NCBI GenBank assembly: GCA_016787805.1
Contig: JAEUTY010000011.1
Span: 22,160 to 86,159, forward strand
DNA: 64,000 nucleotides
Direction: 5' to 3'
Source: Flavobacterium sp.
GTDB taxonomy: Bacteria; Bacteroidota; Bacteroidia; Flavobacteriales; Flavobacteriaceae
The position numbers were made by a program, and so were the translations under genes. How positions within the stretch are numbered: position 1 is the stretch's first letter; every line of letters begins with the position of its first letter. The notes under the pieces were generated by a model, which was given only the letters and a program-made list of their open reading frames with translations, did no database searches and had not been told where the DNA came from. Shown here one piece after another: positions 9,161 to 18,092 of this stretch.

Positions 9161-10816
9161 ATGAAAAAATACGCTTTGCTTTTCTTATTACTGACTTCAC
9201 TAACTACATTTGCTCAAAACGTTTACAAAATCACTTACATTAGAAGTTCTAACGGAACAACAATTGAAAATCAAGATCCTATTTTGGTTTTTTCGAACGA
9301 AAAAGAGTCGATTATTACAACGGAAAGCATTATGGAAACCAAAGCTACATTTCCGTATGAACAGAGCTGGGTTACCGGAAATCAACAATTCCAAATTGCC
9401 AACCTTGATGCCAAACGAATTATTGTCACTCGTGATACAACATCAATTCCCAAACAAAATTTTGAATTGATTAATGAAAAACGAAAAATCTTAGGTTATG
9501 TATGTAAAAAAGCAAAAACGATTGTTAATTCAAATACCATTGAAGTTTGGTATACTAATGACTTAAATGTAAAGGGCTCGCCAACTATTTTAGGTCAAAA
9601 ATTAGGTTTGGTATTAGAAGTTGTCCGCAATGGAAATTTTGTTATCGCAGCGAGCAAAGTAGAAAAAACCAGTTTATTTCCAAGTTTTGATCTAAACAAA
9701 GAAAACACCAAGCCAGTCAATACACTTACTTACAAAGATTTACTTTGGAAAAGTCGATTTATAACAATTCCCGTTTTTAAAGATGAAATAATTAATTTTT
9801 CAGATGCATCAAAGTCGAATGATAGTATTTTGCGATTTGCCAACGGAACAATAATTTTAAGAAAGATTAAATTTCCAGAAATAAAAAAAGGCAGTCAAAT
9901 TTTTGTTGATTTGACCGAACAATCCAATGGTGATGCTTATGACAGAACAGGTTCTGTTTTTATGATTCCTATGAATAAGAAAAAATCGTTTCTCGAAGGT
10001 TTACAAAACGGGGCTAAAACACTTCCTTTTTTTGAAAACGGTAATGGCAAAATGTACCAAGGAGTTGTAGCAACTGAAAACTATTCGCCATTAGTAGAAT
10101 TGATGCGTTTCTTTACTCCATTTGGAATCAAACAATACAATTATTTGCAACTCAAAGATAAAACCTGGGAAGAACAAGTCAATTACCGTCAAGATGTTTC
10201 AGAATTGACAAGTCTTATAAACAATCAAGAAGTATACATTGGAACTTTTATTGGCAATTATGATAAAGGCGGACACAAAGTAAGTGTGAACATTACCATT
10301 CATACTGAAGAAAACGGCGTTGCCAAATCATCTACTATATTGCCTTTATTCAACACTACTAATGTGATGGAAATGGCCGGACAGGAATACGGAACTATGT
10401 TCAATTCGGACAAGGGTTTGACAGTGACTTTTACTTTGGAAAAAGACCTAAAAAAAGCAAGATTGCGTTACATTACCACTGGCCATGGTGGATGGGAAAA
10501 TGGTGACGAGTTTTTACCCAAAAAGAACACCATTTTTTTAGACAGCAAAGAAGCTTTTCATATTACTCCTTGGCGAGAAGACTGTGGTTCGTATCGTTTG
10601 TACAATCCAGCTTCTGGGAATTTTGCGAACGGATTATCCTCGTCGGATTACAGTCGATCGAATTGGTGTCCGGGAATGGTAACCAATCCTATTTACATTG
10701 ATTTAGGCGAATTGAAAGCTGGCACGCACACTATACAAGTCAAAATTCCACAAGGCGCTCCAGAAGGCGGAAGTTTTAGTGCTTGGAATGTTTCAGGTGT
10801 TTTGATTGGGGAATGA
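9161..10816 (+). CDS. GLPGLI / PNGase F-like fusion protein, exported
   Basis: 551 residues with a signal peptide (MKKYALLFLLLTSLTTFAQ). Residues ~20-175 look like a GLPGLI domain: VYKITYIRSS, KILGYVCKKAKT, EVWYTNDLNV. Residues ~195-551 resemble the two beta domains of peptide-N-glycosidase F. By eye, YDRTGSVF (D261) matches the region of PNGase F Asp60, DEFLPKKNTI (E450) that of Glu206, and NWCPGM (501-506) the GWCPGM segment. The third active-site acid, Glu118, aligns with Gly361 (VYIGTF). Predicted role: periplasmic or secreted protein acting on or binding N-glycans, possibly with altered activity. No sorting domain at the C-terminus. Confidence 0.75.
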   Translation: MKKYALLFLLLTSLTTFAQNVYKITYIRSSNGTTIENQDPILVFSNEKESIITTESIMETKATFPYEQSWVTGNQQFQIANLDAKRIIVTRDTTSIPKQNFELINEKRKILGYVCKKAKTIVNSNTIEVWYTNDLNVKGSPTILGQKLGLVLEVVRNGNFVIAASKVEKTSLFPSFDLNKENTKPVNTLTYKDLLWKSRFITIPVFKDEIINFSDASKSNDSILRFANGTIILRKIKFPEIKKGSQIFVDLTEQSNGDAYDRTGSVFMIPMNKKKSFLEGLQNGAKTLPFFENGNGKMYQGVVATENYSPLVELMRFFTPFGIKQYNYLQLKDKTWEEQVNYRQDVSELTSLINNQEVYIGTFIGNYDKGGHKVSVNITIHTEENGVAKSSTILPLFNTTNVMEMAGQEYGTMFNSDKGLTVTFTLEKDLKKARLRYITTGHGGWENGDEFLPKKNTIFLDSKEAFHITPWREDCGSYRLYNPASGNFANGLSSSDYSRSNWCPGMVTNPIYIDLGELKAGTHTIQVKIPQGAPEGGSFSAWNVSGVLIGE

Positions 10817-10827
10817 GAGAATAGAGG

Positions 10828-10907
10828 AAAGATCGCCGCGCTGAAAGAAGAAAGACCGCTGCGCTGAAAGATTTGAAGAATCTTTTCTCTTTCAACGAAG
10901 TGGTCTT
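10828..10907. repeat. Tandem 23-bp duplication with large stem-loop
   Basis: Two 23-bp direct copies (10828-10850 and 10851-10873) share AAAGAnCGCnGCGCTGAAAG. The second copy (10852-10870) can pair with 10889-10907 at 17 of 19 positions, enclosing a perfect inner hairpin (AAAGATT 10867-10873 with AATCTTT 10879-10885). It lies between two convergent genes and may act as a terminator or RNA end structure. Confidence 0.65.
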
Positions 10908-10918
10908 GTCTCTTTTAT

Positions 10919-12280
10919 CTATTTAATTGAGCCTATAATATCATATTTAGTTATGATGTGGTGTTTTCCGTTGCCTAAATCAACTAAAACGGCTTGATTA
11001 TCTTTGGTAAATAATCTTGATACTTCTTCGATTGGTGTCGCTAATTGCACGATTGGATAAGGTTTTCCCATTACATCTTTAATCGGTTTGTCGGCTACAT
11101 TTTTATCTGAAACATAACTTTGGAACAAATCGGTTTCATCCACTGAACCTACAAAACCGTTGATATCAATCACTGGAATTTGCGAGATTTTGAATTTGCG
11201 CATACGATCGATTGCGTGCGAAACCAATTCTTCTGTACGAACAACTACCAATGATTTATCGATGTGATCTTTGATAAGGTCTTCGGCTTTGGTAATTTCT
11301 TCATCCAGAAAACCACGTTCGCGCATCCAATCGTCATTGAACATTTTTCCGACGTAACGACTTCCTGAATCGTGGAAAAGCACAACTACTACATCGTCTT
11401 TGGTGAAATGCTCTTTCAATTGGTGCAATCCTTTGATGCATGAACCTGCAGAGTTACCCACAAAAATTCCTTCTTCAAGAGCAATTCTTCTTGTGTAAAC
11501 GGCTGCATCTTTATCGGTTACTTTTGTAAAACCATCGATTAAAGAAAAATCAACGTTTTTAGGAAGAATATCTTCTCCAATTCCTTCAGTGATGTACGAA
11601 TAGATTTCGTTTTCGTCGAAAATTCCGGTTTCGTGGTATTTTTTGAAAACCGAACCATACGTATCGATTCCCCAGATTTTGATATTTGGATTTTTCTCTT
11701 TCAAATATTTAGCTACACCTGAAATGGTTCCACCTGTTCCAACTCCAACAACGAAATGCGTGATTTTTCCGTTGGTTTGCTCCCAAATTTCGGGTCCGGT
11801 TTGCTCGTAATGTGCTTTGGCGTTACTTGGATTATCGTATTGATTGACGTACCAAGAATTTGGAATTTCGGTAGATAAACGTTTGGAAACCGAGTAATAC
11901 GAACGCGGATCTGTAGGTTCAACGTCGGTTGGACAAACCACAACTTTGGCACCAACTGCGCGCAGGATATCCATTTTTTCTTTGGATTGTTTGTCGGTGA
12001 TTACAAAGATACATTTGTAGCCTTTTACGATAGCAGCAAGTGCTAATCCCATTCCAGTATTTCCAGAAGTGCCTTCGATGATGGTTCCGCCTGGCTTTAA
12101 TCGGCCGTCGGCTTCGGCATCTTCGACCATTTTGAGTGCCATACGATCTTTGACTGAGTTGCCTGGATTGAAGGTTTCTACTTTGGCTAATACTAAAGCG
12201 TCGATTCCTTCAACTACTTTGTTTAGTTTTACTAGAGGTGTGTTGCCAATAGTTCCTAATATATTTTCTGAATAATTCAT
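10919..12280 (-). CDS. Cystathionine beta-synthase (PLP lyase with CBS pair)
   Basis: 453 residues from the chosen ATG at 12280 (MNYSENILGTIGNTPLVKL). An upstream in-frame ATG at 12397 exists but lies beyond a good promoter at 12339-12370, so it is rejected. PLP-binding Lys is K44 in NPGNSVKDRM; the phosphate loop GTSGNTGMGLA and GVGTGGTISG follow. The C-terminal ~130 residues hold two CBS domains. Reaction: serine plus homocysteine to cystathionine; cysteine synthase activity is possible because the catalytic fold is shared. Sequence such as EIPNSWYVNQYDNPSNAKAH is closer to eukaryotic-type CBS than to CysK. The CBS pair usually senses adenosyl ligands; here that is an inference. Confidence 0.87.
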   Translation of the reverse strand: MNYSENILGTIGNTPLVKLNKVVEGIDALVLAKVETFNPGNSVKDRMALKMVEDAEADGRLKPGGTIIEGTSGNTGMGLALAAIVKGYKCIFVITDKQSKEKMDILRAVGAKVVVCPTDVEPTDPRSYYSVSKRLSTEIPNSWYVNQYDNPSNAKAHYEQTGPEIWEQTNGKITHFVVGVGTGGTISGVAKYLKEKNPNIKIWGIDTYGSVFKKYHETGIFDENEIYSYITEGIGEDILPKNVDFSLIDGFTKVTDKDAAVYTRRIALEEGIFVGNSAGSCIKGLHQLKEHFTKDDVVVVLFHDSGSRYVGKMFNDDWMRERGFLDEEITKAEDLIKDHIDKSLVVVRTEELVSHAIDRMRKFKISQIPVIDINGFVGSVDETDLFQSYVSDKNVADKPIKDVMGKPYPIVQLATPIEEVSRLFTKDNQAVLVDLGNGKHHIITKYDIIGSIK

Positions 12281-12338
12281 TTTTAAATTGAAATTAGAAT
12301 TTAGAAATTGCTCTAAAAATTGAGTTCTAATGTGCAGG

Positions 12339-12370
12339 CAAAGATATTGATAATAATATGGTTTTGCAAA
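12339..12370 (-). promoter_or_regulatory. Bacteroidota promoter of the CBS gene
   Basis: Minus strand: TTTG (12370-12367), 20-bp spacer, TATCTTTG (12346-12339). Expected transcription start near 12333, giving a ~50-nt leader to the ATG at 12280. Confidence 0.7.
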
Positions 12371-12400
12371 ACTACTGATTTTGTGCCTGTAGATCACACT

Positions 12401-12441
12401 CTAACCCTGATCCCGTTTAGCAACGGGACGAGAAGCAGGAA
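12401..12441. repeat. Degenerate palindromic repeat, short form
   Basis: CTAACCCTGAT (12401-12411), hairpin CCCGTT/AACGGG (12412-12427, loop TAGC), then AGCAGGAA (12434-12441). The same end words flank a longer hairpin at 61472-61545, so this looks like a shortened member of one dispersed family. It lies 3' of the putative porin gene. Confidence 0.55.
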
Positions 12442-12492
12442 CATGGATTGCAAAGAAGACCTCTCGTCTAAAAGGCGAGATCGTTTCTGATT

Positions 12493-14415
12493 CTACTGGA
12501 AAAAATTCCATACCAAACCAAAACGCACCATAAAATCGCGGTAAGGATAATTTGGCGCTGAGTAAAATTTGTTGCCTGTAAAACTCGAGTTGAAATGTTC
12601 GGCTTTGAGAAAAACACGAGCTTGACGTACGCGCGCATTTACAAAGAAATCTAACATTGGAAAACCACCTATTTTTTTATCGTTTTGAACGAATGATTCT
12701 GCCAAAAGTGGATTGTAATCATTGATGTAGTGACTCGTAAAGTAGTTAAATGTGATTCCGGTTTGCAGCAACAACTCTTTTTTGAAATAGTAATCGGAAA
12801 AATACAGTGTGTTTCTTGTTGTCAACTGTGGCACATTAAGAATTGCGTCTTCTTGTGTTACATTTTGGTATAAAATGGTGTTATCCAACGCCCATTTTCG
12901 GTACTTGAGCTCTTTGCTGATTTTGAGCGATAAATAATTGATGGATTTGTTGTATTGTTTTGGAGTAACTGATAATGTATCTGCATTTGGACTATCGTCG
13001 CTAAAGTACAAATGATCATTTAACAACATGGCTTTGAGAGAAGCATCAATCCATTGTGTTTTGGCGTTGACAGTAAACGTGTTTATTTTTTCATTTTTGA
13101 AGCTATTGAACCAATTGTAATTAATGTAAGTACTTTGGTGAAAGATGTAGTTGTTATCGGGAACTTTACTAACATTTTGATACCCAAACTCGATGCTATT
13201 TTTATCGTTTACTTTATAACTAGCTTGAGCGGAAAGTTCGGAGAAGGTTTGGTTCGAAATGGCTTTATTAATTAAAAGAGAGCCTTTAATTTTATTTTTT
13301 TCGTAAAAATATTGTCCTCCAAGTGAATTGATTCTATTGTCAATTTTGTATGGTATCGTTACATCATTAATCACCCAATTGTAGGCGTAATATTGTTTGT
13401 AATAATAATCTTCAGCAAAAACTTTGAATTTCCCCAAAAGATTGCTTTTGAAAGACAATCCGACTTGATTGTACATTTTTCTGTATCGGAGTTGATCATT
13501 GATTACTCCATCGTAAAATGCTTGTCCAAAACGTTTGACAGATTCATTGCCAATAGTAGTATTTTGAGTTTGCTGATAAAACTCATAATATTTGGTTTCG
13601 TAATTGAATTGGTGGTTTACAATTAAGTTGTTTTCGGTGTCTTTTGGATTTATCCGGAAGTTATGATCGATAAAAATTCGTTTGCCTTTTAAAAACGATT
13701 TAGCATCGGTAAAATATACTTGAAAACGCGCTCGATTACGGAAGGCTGCATTTTCTTCTTCAAAATCTGAGAGAGTTGTAATTCCGCCATTTTCACCATT
13801 TAATACATCTTGTCCGATGTAGTGAAAATTAGAAATGTAACGTTTGTTTTTGGTAAAATAACTTGCTGTAATTTTAAAATTTCCTGTACTTGAAAGTTGA
13901 TTGATGTATTTCCCAAGAGAACGAAGTCCTTTATAGCTAATAGAAACATTGAACTGTTCGGATGTGTTAATTGCAATTAAAGCATCTACATTTTGACCTT
14001 GCTCCATAACCGTTTTGAAATACAGTTCACTCAAGGGTGTTGCAACTGAGTAGTAACGTATATCTTCAGGTTTAAAATAATTAAAGTGCTTCGCTTTGAA
14101 CCCGAATTCAGGGTAAACATTTTGTTTTTGCAAACCAAAATCAAGAGTTGCATAGGTTTGTCCTTCGTTGGCAAAAGGCAGTAAACCAAAAGTATCTTTA
14201 CGCAAATAATTGTATTTGTAATCGCTTTGAATTGTTAGCGAGGTATCAACGTAAGTTGTATCGCGTTCAACAGTATATATTTTATACTGATCGTGTTTTG
14301 CTTTGAGTATTTTCCCTTCCTTTGGTGATTCATTATCATCTGATTGTCTGACTTGTGCAGAAAACCACAAAGGAAATAAGAATATAAAAAGTACAAAATA
14401 TTTGAGATTCATCAA
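12493..14415 (-). CDS. Putative porin (Porin_10-like outer-membrane barrel)
   Basis: 640 residues with a signal peptide (MNLKYFVLFIFLFPLWFSAQ). After a short acidic linker the chain is made of alternating hydrophobic beta-strands rich in Tyr, Phe and Asn and ends with an aromatic C-terminal strand (VRFGLVWNFFQ), as expected for an outer-membrane barrel. Motifs such as YNYLRKDTFGLLPFANEGQTY and YFKPEDIRYYSVATPLSEL are typical of the Bacteroidota putative-porin family. Substrate unknown. The first two codons are both ATG; the second may be the real start. Alone on its transcript as far as can be seen. Confidence 0.8.
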   Translation of the reverse strand: MMNLKYFVLFIFLFPLWFSAQVRQSDDNESPKEGKILKAKHDQYKIYTVERDTTYVDTSLTIQSDYKYNYLRKDTFGLLPFANEGQTYATLDFGLQKQNVYPEFGFKAKHFNYFKPEDIRYYSVATPLSELYFKTVMEQGQNVDALIAINTSEQFNVSISYKGLRSLGKYINQLSSTGNFKITASYFTKNKRYISNFHYIGQDVLNGENGGITTLSDFEEENAAFRNRARFQVYFTDAKSFLKGKRIFIDHNFRINPKDTENNLIVNHQFNYETKYYEFYQQTQNTTIGNESVKRFGQAFYDGVINDQLRYRKMYNQVGLSFKSNLLGKFKVFAEDYYYKQYYAYNWVINDVTIPYKIDNRINSLGGQYFYEKNKIKGSLLINKAISNQTFSELSAQASYKVNDKNSIEFGYQNVSKVPDNNYIFHQSTYINYNWFNSFKNEKINTFTVNAKTQWIDASLKAMLLNDHLYFSDDSPNADTLSVTPKQYNKSINYLSLKISKELKYRKWALDNTILYQNVTQEDAILNVPQLTTRNTLYFSDYYFKKELLLQTGITFNYFTSHYINDYNPLLAESFVQNDKKIGGFPMLDFFVNARVRQARVFLKAEHFNSSFTGNKFYSAPNYPYRDFMVRFGLVWNFFQ

Positions 14416-14463
14416 AACTAAAAATTTAACTTTCTTCGGTTCGAACTAAAGTTATCGTGTGGG

Positions 14464-14471
14464 CAAATATA
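14464..14471 (-). promoter_or_regulatory. Candidate -7 element (TATATTTG) for the porin gene
   Basis: Minus strand TATATTTG about 49 bp before the start at 14415; no clear -33 box. Confidence 0.4.
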
Positions 14472-14478
14472 CTATAAA

Positions 14479-14511
14479 ATAAAAAAGCGCCCATCATAGT
14501 GAACGCTCTTA
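14479..14511 (-). terminator. Terminator of the S8 peptidase gene
   Basis: On the minus strand AGCGTTC pairs with GGGCGCT (G-U pairs allowed), followed by a run of six T. It sits about 20 bp after the peptidase stop. Confidence 0.7.
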
Positions 14512-14531
14512 ACATTGATTTGTGAAAATTT

Positions 14532-16382
14532 TTATTTTTTTACAAACTTCTTAACTGTTGAAAGGTTATCCGAAGTAAAAGTAACGAAGTAGATACCCGT
14601 TTGTAAATTTGAAACATCAATCGTATCAGTCACAGCATTTTTAGCTAAATACATCACTTGTTTCCCAGATACATCAGCAATTGAGATTGAGGCTACATCG
14701 TAATTATTTGGATTAGAAAAACTAATTGTACCATCTGCTGGACTAGGATAAACAAAGAAATTATTATCCGCTTCAAAATCAGCATTATTTAAAGTCAATC
14801 CATTGGTAGTAGAAGCTATTAAGGTGAAATCTTGAGAACCACCTTGAAGGCTGCCTTTATGAGTAACTTGAATGGTATAATTACCTGGTGTGGCATTAAA
14901 AATTTCAACTCTTTCGATATTATCAACATCATTGTCAGAATTATTTGTAGCTGCAGAAGTTGGAGAGTCTGGATCTAATTTCCATGGGTAATAAGGCACT
15001 CCGTCTTTTAAGACTTTCAAATCAAGATTATTCTTTAACCTAGGCGTTCTGTTGTCTTCATCATTAGCAATATTTGCAACACCTACAGGATCTGTCCAAG
15101 CAATAGCAACATTAATATCTTGAGTAGAATTAATGGTGAAAGAAACCGAATAACTAGCAGTATTATTTAAAGTCAATTCATCTAAAATTGAAGAAACACC
15201 TTTGTTAGAAATAACCCTAGCAGCATTATAACCATCTGCTAATCCCCAACCAAATTCATAATCAGGACCTGGGTTTACCCCTGCCTCTCTAGCCGAATGG
15301 CATAGCAATCCTCGAACAGTTGCAGATCTCATATAACTTCCAGCATTTAAATTATTATAATGCTTTTGCAAAAGTGTAATAAGACCCGTTATTCCTGGAG
15401 AAGCCATAGATGTTCCTGAAAGCTCAGCGTAAGCAGTATTTGAAGTTGAATTAGTAGAAGAAAGTTCAACCCCTTTGGCTGCAATATCAGGTTTGATTCT
15501 ACCATCGTCAGTTGGTCCAAAATTACTAAAACTACTCATAACAACACTCTCAGGACCATTATATGTAGACACTTGTTCAACAGCGGCAACGGTCAGAACA
15601 TTTTTAGCAGTTGATACTCCAGAAAGTAAATCATATCCACCTTTATTTTGAACTTGTGAAAGCGTATTATTATTTCTATCATTACCCGCCGATTTTACTA
15701 CCTGATAAAAAGGGTAAACATTCATTAAATAATCAATTTCAATAGATTGCGAATTATAATTACCAAAATAGTAAGGTTGAAGATTAGTTGCAATGTTACC
15801 ATAGGAATGGTTTGATACCAAGAAGCCTTCATCAGCAAAACCAATCATTTCATTAATATCATTTGTCCATTCATACGTTTTAGCAGATGCTTGGTATGCA
15901 ATTCCTTTTCGAGAAGGGCTTACACCTTGTGCGATTATAGTTCCTGTCACATGTGTTCCATGAGGACTTAAGGTAGATGCCGCGTCTCCAAATATTATTC
16001 TACCAGCAAATTCAACATGAGTATCTCTTACTTTTCCACCATCCCAAACGCCAACAACCATATCAGAACCAGTTACATTTAATCCTAAAGAACCTCCTGG
16101 ATATAATGTATTAGCTCTCATTGTTGTACCTGAACCAAAATTATCAGTAACATAAAAAATAGGATTCCCATCAACAATTCTAGCTAAAAATAGCGAATCA
16201 GGAATGCTATGTGCTTTCAAATATTCTTTTATAAGACTATTCTGCTTTTCATAAGTTAACAAACAATCTGTTTGCAGTTTATTTTTCGCAAAAGTATTAG
16301 AAGCTTGCAATATTTTTTGTCTCTCAATAGGATTTTGAGCAAAACAACTTACAGCTAAAAACACAAGAATAAATTTTTTCAT
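14532..16382 (-). CDS. Secreted subtilisin-like serine peptidase with T9SS sorting domain
   Basis: 616 residues. Signal peptide MKKFILVFLAVSCFAQ, a short pro-region, then a subtilase (S8) domain with the full triad: D114 (VVGVWDGGKV), H141 (SPHGTHVTG), S325 (LSGTSMASPG); N234 (SAGND) is the oxyanion Asn. A beta-sandwich of proprotein-convertase P type follows (~395-520). The final ~80 residues are a T9SS sorting domain (FVYPSPADGTISF ... FVKK). Predicted surface or released endopeptidase. It lies just downstream of a SusC-SusD pair but behind a terminator, with its own -7-like element, suggesting functional rather than strict transcriptional linkage to peptide uptake. Confidence 0.93.
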   Translation of the reverse strand: MKKFILVFLAVSCFAQNPIERQKILQASNTFAKNKLQTDCLLTYEKQNSLIKEYLKAHSIPDSLFLARIVDGNPIFYVTDNFGSGTTMRANTLYPGGSLGLNVTGSDMVVGVWDGGKVRDTHVEFAGRIIFGDAASTLSPHGTHVTGTIIAQGVSPSRKGIAYQASAKTYEWTNDINEMIGFADEGFLVSNHSYGNIATNLQPYYFGNYNSQSIEIDYLMNVYPFYQVVKSAGNDRNNNTLSQVQNKGGYDLLSGVSTAKNVLTVAAVEQVSTYNGPESVVMSSFSNFGPTDDGRIKPDIAAKGVELSSTNSTSNTAYAELSGTSMASPGITGLITLLQKHYNNLNAGSYMRSATVRGLLCHSAREAGVNPGPDYEFGWGLADGYNAARVISNKGVSSILDELTLNNTASYSVSFTINSTQDINVAIAWTDPVGVANIANDEDNRTPRLKNNLDLKVLKDGVPYYPWKLDPDSPTSAATNNSDNDVDNIERVEIFNATPGNYTIQVTHKGSLQGGSQDFTLIASTTNGLTLNNADFEADNNFFVYPSPADGTISFSNPNNYDVASISIADVSGKQVMYLAKNAVTDTIDVSNLQTGIYFVTFTSDNLSTVKKFVKK

Positions 16383-16397
16383 AATCTATAATTTTCA

Positions 16398-16405
16398 CAA
16401 ATATA
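16398..16405 (-). promoter_or_regulatory. Candidate -7 element (TATATTTG) for the peptidase gene
   Basis: Minus strand TATATTTG 16 bp before the ATG at 16382, directly after the SusD terminator hairpin. Confidence 0.5.
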
Positions 16406-16436
16406 AAAAAACCTCTCTAAAAAGAGAGGTTTTTAT
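16406..16436 (-). terminator. Terminator of the SusC-SusD operon
   Basis: Minus strand AAAACCTCTCT, short loop, AGAGAGGTTTT and a T run, 18 bp after the SusD stop. Perfect stem. Confidence 0.85.
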
Positions 16437-16453
16437 ATTATATTAACATCTGA

Positions 16454-18082
16454 TTAATAACCAGGATTTTGTTGACCTCTAATAAGATCATTTGCATTCA
16501 ATTCATCTTGAGGAATTGGCAACGTAAAACGATAATCATTATTAGGTATAGTCAAAGTTGCTCCAGAAATAATATCATCGGTTGGATCTCTTTCAATTGA
16601 TTTTCCAGTAAGAGGCCCTAAACGTTTAATATCAATATATCTGTGCCCTTCAAAACACAATTCTAAATGTCTTTCGTGTAAAATATCAGTTAAAGCTTCA
16701 GTAGTACTAGCATAAACTGGTAATGGTTGAGCACCTAAGAAATTTCTTGCATCTCTTATTTGTTTAATAACTGACGCAACAGAATTTGAAGCTCCATTAA
16801 TATTACCTTCATTTGCTAAACATTCGGCTAAAATAAAATACATTTCAGACAATCTAAATACTTTAACATCATTTCTCAATGGAAAGCTTGGCTTTCCAGG
16901 ATATTTATCAATTACTAAAACATCAGTATCTAAATAATTTACGTCTGTAGCGTAATTCTGATTAATAAGTGAAGTTGGATCAACATTAGCATAACGTCGA
17001 ACATCTCCTGGAGTAGCCCTTAATTTATTAAATAATGTTCTACCTACTTCCCACAAAGGAGAACCCGAAATTGTCGTAGTATTTGTTGTAAACTGACCTG
17101 CAATATTTTCCCAAGCTCCTGCAGCTGGTCTGTCTAAAGCGAAAATAACTTCACCTTGACCACCTGTTGTAGCATCAGAAAACATTCTTCTGTATGGATT
17201 AGTAGTAGCTGCACCATAAAAAGAGGTATTCCAAGCTGCTGTTGGAGCACCTACTGTTAAAGGGTTACTAGCAACAAAAACGGTGTAATTAGGATTTGTT
17301 GGTGCTGGACTTGGTACTGGTGTAGCTAAAGTTAAAGAAACACCTGCATTTGTTATAACATCTTGAGCATATTGCTTTGCCAAAGTATAGTTTCCTCTAT
17401 ACAAATACATTCTAGCTCTCAATGCATTAATCATGTTTTGAGAAACATATTTGTAAGGACTTGTTGCAGCAGGAGTTACATTGTCATAAGCATATTGCAA
17501 ATCGCTCTCAATTTGTGCAAAAACTTCACCATTAGTAGCTCTTGGGAAATCTTCACTTGCTTGAGGTACATTAGTTATCAACATAACACCCAAAGCACTA
17601 TCATTTTTCAAATCAGTAGAAAAATAAGTCAAAAGCTGAAAATAACTAAATGCTCTAAGTGCTCTACCTTGTGCAATAGCAGATTTGTATCTAGCTAATT
17701 CCGATGGGTCTGTTGGAACTGGAACTTGATTAGCAATTCTCAACAATCTATTTACTCTGTTGATAGTTGTATAGTGTCCGTACCATATTGCTCCAGCATA
17801 TGGATCAGCAGTATTAATAATAAACCTGTGCGTAGTGAAATTTTGACCTCCACTACCTCTACCAACGCCTGTTTCATCAGTAAAAACTCCTGTAAACCCT
17901 ATTTCATTGCCTATGGACACAGTAGCGTATACAGTATTTAAGTATGATTCCATTTGTCCTAAGGTAGTGAAATCTTCCTCATTCAATTCACCATCTTGAA
18001 CAATATTATACGCATCTTCACATGAAGTCAACGCAAAAAAAGAAATCAGAGATGTAATTAATAATAATCTAAATTTTTTCAT
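16454..18082 (-). CDS. SusD/RagB-family surface lipoprotein
   Basis: 542 residues. Lipoprotein signal peptide ending FALTSC (lipid Cys C21), then acidic residues. The helical TPR-rich fold of SusD is indicated by RALRAFSYFQLLTYFSTD, NALRARMYLYRGNYTLAKQYA and the conserved C-terminal block ILHERHLELCFEGHRYIDIKRLG. SusD proteins form the lid of the SusC transporter and bind the substrate at the cell surface. The gene begins 10 bp after SusC stops, so they form an operon. Substrate not predictable from sequence; no glycoside hydrolase is near, but a secreted peptidase is, which fits a RagB-like peptide binder. Confidence 0.94.
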   Translation of the reverse strand: MKKFRLLLITSLISFFALTSCEDAYNIVQDGELNEEDFTTLGQMESYLNTVYATVSIGNEIGFTGVFTDETGVGRGSGGQNFTTHRFIINTADPYAGAIWYGHYTTINRVNRLLRIANQVPVPTDPSELARYKSAIAQGRALRAFSYFQLLTYFSTDLKNDSALGVMLITNVPQASEDFPRATNGEVFAQIESDLQYAYDNVTPAATSPYKYVSQNMINALRARMYLYRGNYTLAKQYAQDVITNAGVSLTLATPVPSPAPTNPNYTVFVASNPLTVGAPTAAWNTSFYGAATTNPYRRMFSDATTGGQGEVIFALDRPAAGAWENIAGQFTTNTTTISGSPLWEVGRTLFNKLRATPGDVRRYANVDPTSLINQNYATDVNYLDTDVLVIDKYPGKPSFPLRNDVKVFRLSEMYFILAECLANEGNINGASNSVASVIKQIRDARNFLGAQPLPVYASTTEALTDILHERHLELCFEGHRYIDIKRLGPLTGKSIERDPTDDIISGATLTIPNNDYRFTLPIPQDELNANDLIRGQQNPGY

Positions 18083-18092
18083 TTTTTTTTTT

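Noticed and set aside
12281-12397. N-terminal extension of cystathionine beta-synthase
   Set aside because: It would start upstream of a good promoter (12339-12370) and has no family support; ATG at 12280 gives the expected N-terminus.
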